Positions 1-9,081 of a stretch of 49,826 bases of DNA are shown here, in pieces (position 1 is the stretch's first letter; the number at the start of each line of letters is the position of its first letter). Made by a program: the position numbers and the translations under genes. The stretch covers positions 1 through 49,826 of the forward strand of contig DATNFU010000060.1 of assembly GCA_035606235.1 (NCBI GenBank). The letters run 5' to 3'. The notes beneath the pieces are model-generated. The model saw only the letters and a program-made list of their open reading frames with translations, was not told the DNA's origin and did no database searches. The DNA is from 66-474 sp035606235 (GTDB taxonomy: Bacteria; Pseudomonadota; Gammaproteobacteria; Xanthomonadales; Rhodanobacteraceae).

Positions 1-672
1 GGTCGCCAGCATCGGCCGATGACGATGGCGATAAATCGTGTACGCAACGCCGACCAGGCCGGTCAGCGCGGCGGGCAGCAGCAGACCATATTGACCGACA
101 CGCGGGAAGATCAGCGCATCGGTCACGGCACCGATGAAGAAGCCGATGACCAGCGTGAGATAGAGCCGCACGCGGCGCACATCAATCTTGACACCGGCGA
201 ACCATTGTCCCAGAAACATGCCGAGATCCGTATACAAGCCGGACACGTGGGTGGTGCGCACCACCGCGCCGCTGTAAGTGCCGGCCATTGCGTTCTGCAA
301 ACCGCAAGCCGCGGCGGCCAGCCACAATCCGCCGTCGCGATCAGCCACCAATAACGGCACCGCCGCGAACAGCAGCAGCGATTCCACCGACAGTGCCACA
401 CCGTAGCGGCGACCCAGCCGCAATGCGCCGTCGCGCACGATGAAACCCCCGAGCGCGGCGCCGAGCAGGAATGCCACCGCCACGATGCCGAATTTCAGCA
501 TATCGCCAACGTCGCCCTGCGCCACGCCGATACCCAGCAGTGTGGTGGTGCCGGTCATGTGCGTGATCGCCTGATGGCGGAAGCTCAAGTATCCCGCCGC
601 ATTGACCATGCCGCCGATGAACGACAGCACGATGCCACCCAGCAGCACCCAGCGTGGAAGTTTGTTGATCAT
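1..672 (-). CDS. YoaK-like DUF1275 membrane protein (partial, C-terminus off the edge)
   Basis: The minus strand is open from an ATG at 672 to the window edge, giving 224 codons without a stop, so the C-terminus is cut off. The translation begins MINKLPRWVLLGGI and alternates hydrophobic helices with short loops. It carries the GGMVNAAGYLSF and HMTGTTT segments that I recognise from the DUF1275/YoaK family of small inner-membrane proteins of unknown transport role. At least five membrane segments are visible, and the end of the visible part is a basic tail (YRHRHRP). It lies 84 bases downstream of lolA on the same strand. The family call is confident; the function is unknown. Confidence 0.8.
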   Translation of the reverse strand, partial: MINKLPRWVLLGGIVLSFIGGMVNAAGYLSFRHQAITHMTGTTTLLGIGVAQGDVGDMLKFGIVAVAFLLGAALGGFIVRDGALRLGRRYGVALSVESLLLFAAVPLLVADRDGGLWLAAAACGLQNAMAGTYSGAVVRTTHVSGLYTDLGMFLGQWFAGVKIDVRRVRLYLTLVIGFFIGAVTDALIFPRVGQYGLLLPAALTGLVGVAYTIYRHRHRPMLAT

Positions 673-756
673 GGGCGACGTGACTTGAGCCGCGGGTCAA
701 TAATGACGTGGCGCCGGGGAGGTCGGCTTGAACGAACTACCGGTTCGCCGGGACGC

Positions 757-1395
757 TCATTGTTCCGCCGCCGGCGCGGCATCCCCCACCACGTCGGTGC
801 CCTTGGGTGGAGTGAACGCGAAAGTACCAGCCGGCAGTTGCGGATTGCGCTGCCACTCGGTGAACACGATTTCGGTACGATTGCCGAGCGTGTCCTTGAA
901 CACCATCCGCCGTGGCGCATTGCCGTCAAAGCCGATGTCGGCGTACTCGAACTGCGGGTCCTTGGCACGCGAAACCAGCCGCAGCCATTGCAGCCCGTCA
1001 CGCTCGCCCTGCTCGCTCGTCCTGAAGTCGTGATCCAACTGCGAGAGATCGGTCAGCACCGTCAACGGGCTATGCGCTTCCTGCGTACCCTGGTCGCGTA
1101 CCGTCACCTGCTCCAGCTCCGGGTCGTAGATCCACACCTTCTTGCCGTCCGCCACGATCAATTGCTTGTACGGCGCCTGCGTATCCCAGCGAAACTGCCG
1201 CGGGGCCTGCAGCGCCAGCGTCCCGTGCGCGGTCTGGGTGCTGCGACCGTTGGCATCGTAGACGGTCTGGCTGAAGTTGCCGGCGAGCGAATGCAGGTTC
1301 TGCGCGAACGCATCCAGCTGCGAGCGCGCGCCGGCGGCGGCGTGCACGACACCGGAAAGTGACAGCAGCAGCAGAATCGAAATGGAAATACGCAT
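757..1395 (-). CDS. lolA: LolA, periplasmic lipoprotein carrier
   Basis: This encodes 212 residues. LolA accepts outer-membrane lipoproteins from the LolCDE transporter and carries them across the periplasm to LolB. The protein starts MRISISILLLLSLSG and has a signal peptide with a likely cleavage after VVHAAA. The mature part matches LolA: an N-terminal NFSQTVYD segment, QAPRQFRWDT, DGKKVWIYDPELEQVTVRD, and a C-terminal FKDTLGNRTEIVF strand. The frame extends upstream, but the ATG at 1395 is chosen because it puts the signal peptide at the N-terminus. It follows ftsK on the same strand after about 150 bases, the usual xanthomonad order, although the expected rarA gene is not next downstream. 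Confidence 0.93.
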   Translation of the reverse strand: MRISISILLLLSLSGVVHAAAGARSQLDAFAQNLHSLAGNFSQTVYDANGRSTQTAHGTLALQAPRQFRWDTQAPYKQLIVADGKKVWIYDPELEQVTVRDQGTQEAHSPLTVLTDLSQLDHDFRTSEQGERDGLQWLRLVSRAKDPQFEYADIGFDGNAPRRMVFKDTLGNRTEIVFTEWQRNPQLPAGTFAFTPPKGTDVVGDAAPAAEQ

Positions 1396-1549
1396 GGTCT
1401 TCCGTCCGGGAACGATGTTGGAATGATGCCTGCGGCGGATGAACGCGCGCAAAAACTGAATAAAATGCGCTGGCTCAACCATTCGTGCACGTGCGCACGC
1501 TGCCAGCCGGAGTCGCGACGCTCCGCGCACCCACTCCTCCCCAGACACA

Positions 1550-3871
1550 CTAGGGCGGTGGCGGCGCCAGCACCTCGCGCTGCCCATTGTGCAGCGGCGC
1601 GCTGACCACACCTTCCTGCTCCATCTGTTCGATCAGGCGCGCGGCGCGGTTATAGCCGATGCGCAGATGCCTCTGCACGCCGGAAATCGAGGCGCGCCGC
1701 GACTCGGTGACGATGCGCACCGCCTTGTCGTAAAGCACATTGTCGTCGTTGCCTTCCTCTTCCTCGGGCAAGCCCGACTCGCTGACGATCTTGCCGTCGC
1801 CCAGCGATTGCACTTCCTCCAGCACACCGTCGATGTATTTCGGTTCGCCCTGCGCGCGCAGCCACTCGACGACTTTGTGCACCTCGTGGTCGTCCACGAA
1901 AGCGCCGTGCACGCGTTCGGGCGTGGCGGTGCCGGGTGGGAGATACAACATGTCGCCATGACCGAGCAGCGTTTCCGCGCCGGACTGGTCGAGAATCGTG
2001 CGCGAATCGATCTTGCTGGAAACCTGGAAGGCGATGCGGGTCGGGATGTTGGCCTTGATCAAGCCGGTGATCACGTCAACGCTCGGTCGTTGCGTCGCCA
2101 ATATCAGATGCACGCCCGCGGCGCGCGCCTTCTGCGCCAATCGCGCGATCAACTCCTCGACCTTCTTGCCGACGATCATCATCATGTCGGCGAATTCGTC
2201 GATGATGACCACCACGAATGGCAACGGCTGCAGCGGCTGCGCGATGTCCATCGGCAAGTCCGGGTTGGGCTTGAACAATGGATCGAGCAGCGGCTGGCCG
2301 GCCGCTTGCGCGTCACGCACCTTCTTGTTGAAGCCGGCCAGGTTGCGCACGCCCACCGCAGCCATCAGCTTGTAGCGCCGCTCCATTTCGGCCACGCACC
2401 AGCGCAACGCATTGGCGGCCTCCTTCATGTCGGTGACGACTGGCGCCAGCAGATGCGGAATCTTTTCGTACACCGAGAGCTCCAGCATCTTCGGATCGAT
2501 CATGATCACGCGCACGTCGCTTGGAGATGCCTTGAACAGCAGCGACAACACCATCGCGTTCAAGGCAACCGATTTGCCCGAGCCGGTGGTGCCGGCCACC
2601 AGCAGGTGCGGCATCTTGGAAAGATCGACGACCACCGGCCGACCACCGATATCCTTGCCCAGCGCCAGCGACAGCGGCGAGCGCGCATCGCCGTATTCCT
2701 TGGAACTCAGAATTTCCGAGAGGTACACCGTCTCGCGCGAGGCGTTGGGGATTTCCAGGCCGATCACGTTCTTGCCGGGGATCACATCCACCACACGCAC
2801 GCTGTACACGCTCAAGCCACGCGCGATGTCCTTGTCGAGCGAGGAAATCTGGCTGCCGCGCACGCCGGCGGCGGGTTCCAGCTCGAAGCGCGTGATCACC
2901 GGCCCCGGGTGCGCACTCACCACCTGGGCATCGATCCGGAAATCCTTGAGCTTCATCTCGACCTGGCGCGACAGCACTTCCAGCGTTTCTTCCGAGTAGC
3001 CCTTGCCGCGCGGCGGCGGTTCGTCCAGCAATGAAAGCGGCGGCACTTCCCCTTCGGTGCTGGCGCCGGCGAACATCGGAATCTGGTTCTCGCGCCTGGA
3101 GCGTTCGCTCTTCACGATCGGTGCGATCACCGGCTCGATCTTCACCGGCTCGCGTTTTGCCTGTCTCGCGGTCTCGAACTTGCGCACTTCCTCGCGCTCC
3201 ACGCGTGCCGCGCGCGCAGCCAGCGCTTCGGGCGCGCGCTTCAATCGTCCACGCAGCCATGCGCCTGCGCCGACGATGCCGCGGCCGATCGCATCCATCA
3301 ACTTGAACCATGACAAGCCGGTCGCGAGCGTCACCGCGACCAGAAACAACGCGAGCAGGAACAGCGTCGCACCAAGTTCGCCGAAGCCGCGCGTCAGCAC
3401 TTCGCCGACCAGTTGCCCGAGAATGCCGCCGCTGCCGGCCGGCAGATCGCTGCCCAGATCGATCACGCCGCCATCGCGCAAGGCGGCCAGGCCGCAACCA
3501 CTGACGAAGAATGCAACGAAACCGATGAGGCGCAAGGTCGGTTCCAGTGCACTGCGGTCGGCCGAACGCCATTGCCGCAGCACACCGACCGACAGCACCA
3601 CCAGCAGGATGGGAAATGCGTAGGCGATGTCGCCGATCAGGTACAGCAGCAGATCGGCCAGATACGCGCCGATGGTGCCGCCGAAGTTGTGCAGCGTGGC
3701 ACCTTCGCCCGTGTGCGACCAACCGGGGTCGGCCGGGCTATGGCTGATCAGGCAGATGAAAAGGTATAGCGCCAGCGGCAGCAACAGCAGCACCGCCGCT
3801 TCGCGCAGGATGCGGCGGGTGCGTTCGCTGGTTTCGCTGACTGGACTGGCAAGGGCTTTGGTGCGCGCCAC
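1550..3871 (-). CDS. ftsK: FtsK, DNA translocase of the division septum
   Basis: This encodes 773 residues from a GTG at 3871. GTG is preferred because a GAGG ribosome site lies nine bases upstream; a TTG five codons earlier is the alternative. FtsK anchors at the septum and pumps chromosomal DNA toward dif so that XerCD can resolve dimers. Four membrane helices fall within residues 20-190, followed by a linker shorter than that of E. coli FtsK. The motor has a Walker A motif GTTGSGKS at about 427-434 and a Walker B IIDEFAD at about 556-562. The C-terminus (from about 710) is the winged-helix gamma domain that reads KOPS, with the RRASISGVQRHLRIGYNRAA segment. Confidence 0.96.
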   Translation of the reverse strand: MARTKALASPVSETSERTRRILREAAVLLLLPLALYLFICLISHSPADPGWSHTGEGATLHNFGGTIGAYLADLLLYLIGDIAYAFPILLVVLSVGVLRQWRSADRSALEPTLRLIGFVAFFVSGCGLAALRDGGVIDLGSDLPAGSGGILGQLVGEVLTRGFGELGATLFLLALFLVAVTLATGLSWFKLMDAIGRGIVGAGAWLRGRLKRAPEALAARAARVEREEVRKFETARQAKREPVKIEPVIAPIVKSERSRRENQIPMFAGASTEGEVPPLSLLDEPPPRGKGYSEETLEVLSRQVEMKLKDFRIDAQVVSAHPGPVITRFELEPAAGVRGSQISSLDKDIARGLSVYSVRVVDVIPGKNVIGLEIPNASRETVYLSEILSSKEYGDARSPLSLALGKDIGGRPVVVDLSKMPHLLVAGTTGSGKSVALNAMVLSLLFKASPSDVRVIMIDPKMLELSVYEKIPHLLAPVVTDMKEAANALRWCVAEMERRYKLMAAVGVRNLAGFNKKVRDAQAAGQPLLDPLFKPNPDLPMDIAQPLQPLPFVVVIIDEFADMMMIVGKKVEELIARLAQKARAAGVHLILATQRPSVDVITGLIKANIPTRIAFQVSSKIDSRTILDQSGAETLLGHGDMLYLPPGTATPERVHGAFVDDHEVHKVVEWLRAQGEPKYIDGVLEEVQSLGDGKIVSESGLPEEEEGNDDNVLYDKAVRIVTESRRASISGVQRHLRIGYNRAARLIEQMEQEGVVSAPLHNGQREVLAPPPP

Positions 3872-4055
3872 GTATTGCAACCTCAAACTTGCATCACCGT
3901 GGCGCGGACTATAACGCTATTGCCGCGCAAGCCAATGCCCTGCTTTCTCTAGCAGCGCGTCTGGGTGCAACGGGGCGCGCGCAGGCGCGCTCCTGCCAGG
4001 CAAAATCCGCGTTGCACAACATGCCTCGCCGCGCCGATCTTGCGCAAAGCGCACG

Positions 4056-5126
4056 CTACAGCTTCATGCCTTGTAACGCCGGATGCACAATCTCGCCATT
4101 GGCGATGTTGATGCCCTTGGCCAGTGGCTGGTAGCTGCGCCACCCATCGCCGGAAGCCAGACGCAACACATACGGCAGCAGCGCGGCGGAAATCGCCTGC
4201 GACGAGGTTTGCGGCACCGCGCCCGGCATGTTGGTGACGCAGAAGTGCGTGACGCCATCCACGATGTAGGTCGGTTCCTTCCAGGTGGTCGGTTTCGACG
4301 TCTCGAAGCAACCGCCCTGGTCGATCGAGATATCCACCATCACGCTGCCGCGCTCCATGGACTTGACCATGGCCGCGCTGACCACGTGCGGCGCTTTCGC
4401 ACTCGGTATCAACACCGCGCCGATCACCAGGTCGGCAGATGCCACTTCCTCTGCGATCACCGATTCGTAGGCATACAGCGCGGTAATGTTGGCGCCAAGC
4501 GCCATCATCTGCGCCAGGCGATCCGGACGCTTGTCGAACACCACCACGTTCGCGCCGCCAGCCGCTGCCAGCGCCGCGGAATTGCCGCCGGCTGCGCCCG
4601 CGCCCAATACCACGACCTTGCCGCGCTCGGTGGTGGGCATGCCGCCGAGCAACTTGCCCTTGCCGCCTTCCGGTTGATGCAAGAGATGCGTGCCCGCCTG
4701 CACCGCGAGGCGTCCCGCGATCACCGACATCGGCGCCAGCAGTGGCAGGTTGCCTTCCTCATCCTCCACCGACTCGAACGCGACGCCGGTCAGGCCGATA
4801 TCGAGCAGACGCCTGGTCAATTCCGGCTCCGGCGCCAGATGCAGATAGCAGAACAACAGGTGATGTTTCTTCAGCAGCGCAAGGTCGCCCGCGATGGGTT
4901 CCTTGACCTTGACGATCAACTCGCCTTTCTCGTACAACGCCGCGGCATCGGGCACGATCTTGACGCCGACTTTTTCGAACGCCGCATCGGCGAAACCGCT
5001 CTTGATGCCGGCGCCGGATTGCAGGAACACTTCATGGCCATGCCGTACCAGATCGGCGCAGGCCGCGGGTACCAGGGCGACACGGCCCTCTAGCGTCTTC
5101 GTTTCGGAAGGGATACCGATGCGCAT
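4056..5126 (-). CDS. ald: Alanine dehydrogenase
   Basis: This encodes 356 residues and catalyses the NAD-dependent interconversion of L-alanine with pyruvate and ammonia in the cytoplasm. The N-terminus MRIGIPSETKTLEGRVALVP is typical of the Ald/PNT family. The substrate-site lysine is in VKVKEP (about residue 74) and the histidine is in LHLAPEPEL (about 96). The Rossmann nucleotide motif is VVVLGAGAAGGNSA, and the family aspartate lies in DISIDQGGCFE. The length is close to the usual 360-370, and there is no transhydrogenase extension. A good AGGAAG ribosome site precedes the ATG. It is divergent from trxB, with a 167-base shared upstream region. Confidence 0.95.
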   Translation of the reverse strand: MRIGIPSETKTLEGRVALVPAACADLVRHGHEVFLQSGAGIKSGFADAAFEKVGVKIVPDAAALYEKGELIVKVKEPIAGDLALLKKHHLLFCYLHLAPEPELTRRLLDIGLTGVAFESVEDEEGNLPLLAPMSVIAGRLAVQAGTHLLHQPEGGKGKLLGGMPTTERGKVVVLGAGAAGGNSAALAAAGGANVVVFDKRPDRLAQMMALGANITALYAYESVIAEEVASADLVIGAVLIPSAKAPHVVSAAMVKSMERGSVMVDISIDQGGCFETSKPTTWKEPTYIVDGVTHFCVTNMPGAVPQTSSQAISAALLPYVLRLASGDGWRSYQPLAKGINIANGEIVHPALQGMKL

Positions 5127-5293
5127 TGATTGCTTCCTCGTGCGAGAATCGCGTGCTTGAATTCAGGCTCGCCTCTCCCCATCCTGCGCAACCAGCATGC
5201 GTCGCTCGAAGAGCAACGCACCGGCGGGTTGGTCGGAAAAACGCGCGTGGCGCGGGTCGGGCGAACCACCAGAAAAAATCCGAAGGATTATAC

Positions 5294-6256
5294 ATGAGCA
5301 CCCCCAAACACAGCCGCTTGCTGATCCTCGGTTCGGGTCCCGCCGGCTACACCGCCGCGGTGTACGCCGCGCGCGCCAACCTGAAGCCGATGCTGATCAC
5401 GGGTCTCGCGCAAGGTGGTCAGCTGATGACCACGACCGACGTGGACAACTGGCCCGCCGATGACGACGGGGTGCAAGGTCCGGACCTGATGGCGCGCTTT
5501 CTGCGCCACGCCGAACGCTTCGATACCGAAATTGTTTTTGACCATATCCATAGTGTCGATCTGTCCCAGCGGCCGTTCCGCCTGAAGGGCGACAATGGCG
5601 AATACAGTTGCGACGCGCTGATCATTTCGACCGGCGCAGACGCCAAATATCTCGGGATCCCTTCCGAAGAAAAATTCAAGGGCCGCGGAGTGTCGGCGTG
5701 CGCAACCTGCGATGGCTTCTTCTTCCGTGATCAGGATGTCGCGGTGATCGGCGGCGGCAACACCGCGGTCGAGGAAGCCCTGTATCTGGCCAACATCTGC
5801 CGCAAGGTCACGCTGGTGCATCGACGTGACAAGCTGCGCGCGGAAAAGATACTGCAGGACAAATTGTTCGAGAAAGCCCGCGCCGGCAAGGTCGAGCTGA
5901 TCTGGAACCATGTCGTCGATGAAGTGCTCGGCGATGACTCGGGTGTCACCGGCGTGCGGCTGGCGAGTGCCGGCGGCAAGGGCAAGCGGGAGATCGCGGT
6001 CAGCGGCATGTTCGTGGCGATCGGTCACACGCCCAACACCAGCATCTTCGAGGGCCAGCTCGACATGGCCAATGGCTACATCAAGATCCGCACCGGTCTG
6101 GAAGGCGCCGCGACCCAGACTTCCGTGCGCGGCGTGTTCGCCGCCGGCGACGTCGCCGATCAGGTGTATCGGCAGGCCGTCACCTCCGCCGGTTTCGGCT
6201 GCATGGCCGCGCTGGATGCGGAAAAATTCCTGGATTCGGTTGGGCTCACAGGCTGA
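5294..6256 (+). CDS. trxB: Thioredoxin reductase
   Basis: This encodes 320 residues. It is the NADPH- and FAD-dependent enzyme that keeps cytoplasmic thioredoxin reduced. The FAD-binding GSGPAGYTAA is near residues 13-22 and the redox-active pair is C136-A-T-C139 in SACATCDGFFF. The NADPH motif is VIGGGNTAVEEA, and the C-terminal FAD motif is GVFAAGDVAD. The frame is open for 56 codons further upstream, but the ATG at 5294 follows a GAAGGA ribosome site and matches the family N-terminus. It stands alone, with a dispersed repeat downstream. Confidence 0.97.
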   Translation: MSTPKHSRLLILGSGPAGYTAAVYAARANLKPMLITGLAQGGQLMTTTDVDNWPADDDGVQGPDLMARFLRHAERFDTEIVFDHIHSVDLSQRPFRLKGDNGEYSCDALIISTGADAKYLGIPSEEKFKGRGVSACATCDGFFFRDQDVAVIGGGNTAVEEALYLANICRKVTLVHRRDKLRAEKILQDKLFEKARAGKVELIWNHVVDEVLGDDSGVTGVRLASAGGKGKREIAVSGMFVAIGHTPNTSIFEGQLDMANGYIKIRTGLEGAATQTSVRGVFAAGDVADQVYRQAVTSAGFGCMAALDAEKFLDSVGLTG

Positions 6257-6263
6257 AACACCT

Positions 6264-6345
6264 GCCATTCCGGTATCAAGCAGCGACGATCCGGAGCCCT
6301 GCGCCTTTGGAAGGGTCGCGGGTGGGGCGTTCGCCCGGATGACGA
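6264..6345. repeat. CATTCCGG-bounded dispersed repeat, copy 1
   Basis: The spacer after trxB begins GCCATTCCGG and ends CCCGGATGACG, imperfect inverted ends shared with other spacers in this window (11065, 26430 and 34244). It contains no reading frame. It resembles short intergenic REP-like elements. Confidence 0.5.
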
Positions 6346-6372
6346 AAACGGAAGTGGCGGCATAATGACCGA

Positions 6373-7524
6373 ATGCTCTCGCTGCGCACCCATGCATCGC
6401 TGGACGAAATCAATGCCGCGGACTGGGATGCGCTGGTCGCGGACGACAATCCCTTCGTTTCGCATGCATTTCTCGCCGGTCTGGAACGCACCGGTTGCAT
6501 CCGCCAAGCACTTGGCTGGCGCGCACAGCACCTGAGTTTGCACGATGGCGATGCGCTGATCGGCGCGCTGCCGCTGTATCTGAAAGGCAACTCGCATGGC
6601 GAGTACGTGTTCGACTGGTCGTGGGCGCACGCCTGGGAACGTGCCGGTGGCGATTACTATCCGAAGCTCTTGTGCGCGGTGCCCTACTCGCCCGTCAGCG
6701 GGCCGCGCCTGCTGACGGGCGACGTTCCGCAGTCGCGGCAACGGCGGGTGCTGCTTGCCGATGCGCTGACGCAACTGTCCGGAGAACTCGGCCTCTCTTC
6801 CGCACACGTGGATTTTCCAAATGAAGGCGAACTAGCCGCGTTTGACGATGAGCGCTGGCTGCCGCGTTTCGACTGGCAATTCCATTGGCGAAATGAGCAC
6901 GGCTGGCGCGACTTTGCCGATTTTCTAGCCGCACTCACGCACAAGCGCCGCAAGGCGGTCCGTCACGAACGCGCGCAAGTGGCGAAGGCGGGCATTGCCT
7001 GCGAATTTCGCGGCGGCGGAAGCTTGAGCGACGCGGAATGGGATGCGATGCACGCTCTGTATCTGCACACCTTCGACGAAAAAGGAAATACCGCCACGCT
7101 GACTCGCGATTTCTTTCGGCATCTGGGCCGTGCATTGCCTGCGCGTTCACACGTCGCGTTCGCGCGGCGCAATGGCGCGATCATCGCCGGCGCGCTGTAC
7201 CTGTCTTCGCGCAGCACGCTCTATGGCCGTTACTGGGGCACGCGCGAGCCGGTGCCGGGCTTGCACTTCGAGCTGTGCTATTACCAGGGAATCGAACACT
7301 GCCTGCGCGTCGGTTTGACCCGCTTCGAACCCGGCGCGCAAGGCGAACACAAACTCAGCCGCGGGTTCCTGCCGGTGCGCACGCACTCGCGGCATTATCT
7401 GGCCGACACGGATTTTCGCGACGCGGTGCGCGGTGCGCTGCAACGCGAAGCCGCGATGCTGGATGCCTACGGGCGCGATCTGCTCGCCCATTCGCCGTTT
7501 GCGCAACGCGAGTGCGCGCCGTGA
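6373..7524 (+). CDS. FemAB-like/GNAT acyltransferase (DUF482 type)
   Basis: This encodes 383 residues resembling the FemAB_like (PF04339, DUF482) family, often labelled peptidoglycan biosynthesis or recognition proteins. Family members have two GNAT-like lobes; the substrates are not established. Recognisable segments are NPFVSHAFLAGLE near residue 29, a GALPLYLKGNS strand, and FDWSWAHAWER. Further on come TFDEKGNTATLTRDFF and the C-terminal FEPGAQGEHKLSRGF block. The ATG at 6373 has no clear ribosome site. The stop overlaps the GTG of aat by four bases (GTGA), so the two are probably translated together. The family assignment is good; the reaction is unknown. Confidence 0.8.
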   Translation: MLSLRTHASLDEINAADWDALVADDNPFVSHAFLAGLERTGCIRQALGWRAQHLSLHDGDALIGALPLYLKGNSHGEYVFDWSWAHAWERAGGDYYPKLLCAVPYSPVSGPRLLTGDVPQSRQRRVLLADALTQLSGELGLSSAHVDFPNEGELAAFDDERWLPRFDWQFHWRNEHGWRDFADFLAALTHKRRKAVRHERAQVAKAGIACEFRGGGSLSDAEWDAMHALYLHTFDEKGNTATLTRDFFRHLGRALPARSHVAFARRNGAIIAGALYLSSRSTLYGRYWGTREPVPGLHFELCYYQGIEHCLRVGLTRFEPGAQGEHKLSRGFLPVRTHSRHYLADTDFRDAVRGALQREAAMLDAYGRDLLAHSPFAQRECAP

Positions 7525-8252
7525 TTCGAATCGCACAACTGCGAGCGGACGCGCTCGACCCTTTCCCCGATCCGGCGCATGCGCTTTCCGATCCCAATGG
7601 TCTGCTCGCGTTCGGCGGCGATCTTTCTCCGCAGCGCCTGCTCGCGGCCTACGCGCACGGCATTTTCCCCTGGTATTCGCAAGGTGATCCCCTGCTGTGG
7701 TGGTCGCCTGATCCGCGCTGCGTGTTCATGACCGATGGCGTGCACGTCTCGCGCCGGCTGGCACGCGCGCTGCGCAAATCCACCTGGACGCTGAGCATGG
7801 ATCGCGCGTTCGCACGCGTGGTGCGCGAATGCGCTGCGCCGCGCGCGCGCGAGACCGGCACCTGGATCACGCCGGAAATGCTTGCCGCTTACGTACGCCT
7901 GCATCAACTCGGATACGCGCATTCGCTGGAAGTGTGGGATGGCGAATTGCTGGTCGGCGGCATTTATGGCGTGGCAATCGGGCGCGCGTTCAGCGCCGAA
8001 TCCATGTTTTCGCGCGCAAACGACGGCTCCAAGGTGGCGCTGCTCGCGCTCTGCCGCACATTGCGGGAAGACGATTGCCCGCTGCTGGACGCGCAGGTTC
8101 CCAATCCGCATCTGTTGCGCATGGGTGCGGTTACGCTGGCGCGCGAGGACTATCTGCGCCGCTTGCGGCAACTCGCCTTGCAGCCGGGCCCGGATACGTG
8201 GCGGCCGCCGTTCGCGCGCGCCTCGGATCTCGTTTCCGAGCGGGAGCGGTGA
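7521..8252 (+). CDS. aat: Leucyl/phenylalanyl-tRNA--protein transferase
   Basis: This encodes 243 residues from a GTG at 7521 that overlaps the stop of the upstream acyltransferase. Aat adds Leu or Phe from its tRNA to proteins with N-terminal Lys or Arg, marking them for ClpS/ClpAP degradation (the N-end rule). The family blocks are complete: FPDPAHALSDPNGLLAFGGD, YAHGIFPWYSQGDPLLWWSP, and ETGTWIT. GRAFSAESMFSRANDGSKVAL and LLDAQVPNPHL follow. The frame reads further upstream inside the preceding gene, but the family N-terminus fits the GTG. The expected clpS/clpA partners are not in the window. Confidence 0.95.
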   Translation: MIRIAQLRADALDPFPDPAHALSDPNGLLAFGGDLSPQRLLAAYAHGIFPWYSQGDPLLWWSPDPRCVFMTDGVHVSRRLARALRKSTWTLSMDRAFARVVRECAAPRARETGTWITPEMLAAYVRLHQLGYAHSLEVWDGELLVGGIYGVAIGRAFSAESMFSRANDGSKVALLALCRTLREDDCPLLDAQVPNPHLLRMGAVTLAREDYLRRLRQLALQPGPDTWRPPFARASDLVSERER

Positions 8253-8439
8253 TGAGCGAGCGCGGAATGTGCAAGCACCGGGCTTCCACACGGGGACTCT
8301 CACATGAATTCGCGCGCGGATCGGCGTAGAGTGGAATTTCAATGGTGCAGCGGCGGTCGCGACATGCTGTTGATGCGAAGCGCGCTACCGCGTGTGGACG
8401 CCCTTTGGTGGCCGCGTCGATGATCGCAAAGGAGGAGTG

Positions 8440-8904
8440 ATGAGCGACGAGAAAGAAGACCTCGGCAATTCCAGGCGCGGCGCTGAGCAGGCCAAGGCGT
8501 TTGGCCGCGGCGTCATGGAATCCGCGCAGCAGATCTGGCTGGCGGGATTGGGCGCGTTTTCCAAGGCGCAACAGGAAGGCGGAAAGTTTTTCGAAACCCT
8601 GGTCGAAGAAGGCGCGCAGGTGCAGGAAAAAACCCGCACCTACACGCAAGCGCAGTTCGAGCAGGCGCAACGGCGGGCCGAGCCGTGGGTGAATGAAGCG
8701 CGGCGGCGCACCACGGATGTGTTCGGCAAGTTCGAGCAGATGTTCGATGAGCGTCTGGCGCGCGCGATGGAACGCATGCAGATGCCCACGCGTGAAGATA
8801 TCCGGCAATTGTCCGAACGCATGGACGAGTTCGCACGCGAAGTGCGCGCCGCCAAGCGCGCCCCGCGCAAAGCCACGAACACCAGGACGACCTCGGAGGA
8901 TTAG
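8440..8904 (+). CDS. Phasin family protein
   Basis: This encodes 154 residues, starting MSDEKEDLGNSRRG after a very strong AAAGGAGGAG ribosome site. Phasins coat polyhydroxyalkanoate granules; some paralogues bind DNA or membranes. The protein is nearly all amphipathic helix: the QQIWLAGLGAFSKAQQEGGKFF segment is typical of PhaF/PhaI-type phasins, followed by a long coiled coil (about 50-140). It ends in a short Lys/Arg/Thr-rich tail (AAKRAPRKATNTRTT) that recalls the basic tail of PhaF. No PHA synthase is in the window, so a role in PHA storage cannot be confirmed here. Confidence 0.8.
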   Translation: MSDEKEDLGNSRRGAEQAKAFGRGVMESAQQIWLAGLGAFSKAQQEGGKFFETLVEEGAQVQEKTRTYTQAQFEQAQRRAEPWVNEARRRTTDVFGKFEQMFDERLARAMERMQMPTREDIRQLSERMDEFAREVRAAKRAPRKATNTRTTSED

Positions 8905-8941
8905 CAACCGCATTGACGCGGCCGTGCACGCGTTCGACAAT

Positions 8942-8960
8942 TGATGACAGGATGTCATCA
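8942..8960. promoter_or_regulatory. Perfect inverted repeat, possible operator upstream of the ACBP gene
   Basis: TGATGACA and TGTCATCA form perfect eight-base arms around GGA. The site lies 122 bases before the acyl-CoA-binding protein and 38 bases after the phasin stop. A TTCGAC at 8933 and CATCAT at 8956, 17 bases apart, could be a weak promoter covered by this palindrome. No T-run follows, so a terminator is less likely. The regulator is not identified. Confidence 0.4.
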
Positions 8961-9081
8961 TCCGGGCCAGCACATGGATGCGCGATGAGCCGGGATCGGG
9001 ACAACAGGAGTACGATCACCCCCGTGCAGGCAGTGGATGCCGTGACACGGGCCAGAGCCCGCATCGACAAGAGTCGGAGAC

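Noticed and set aside
1589..3034. 481-codon open frame antisense to ftsK
   Set aside because: It lies wholly within ftsK and has no recognisable domain.
5126..5293. N-terminal extension of trxB by 56 codons
   Set aside because: The ATG at 5294 has a good ribosome site and fits the family; the extension overlaps the ald start region.
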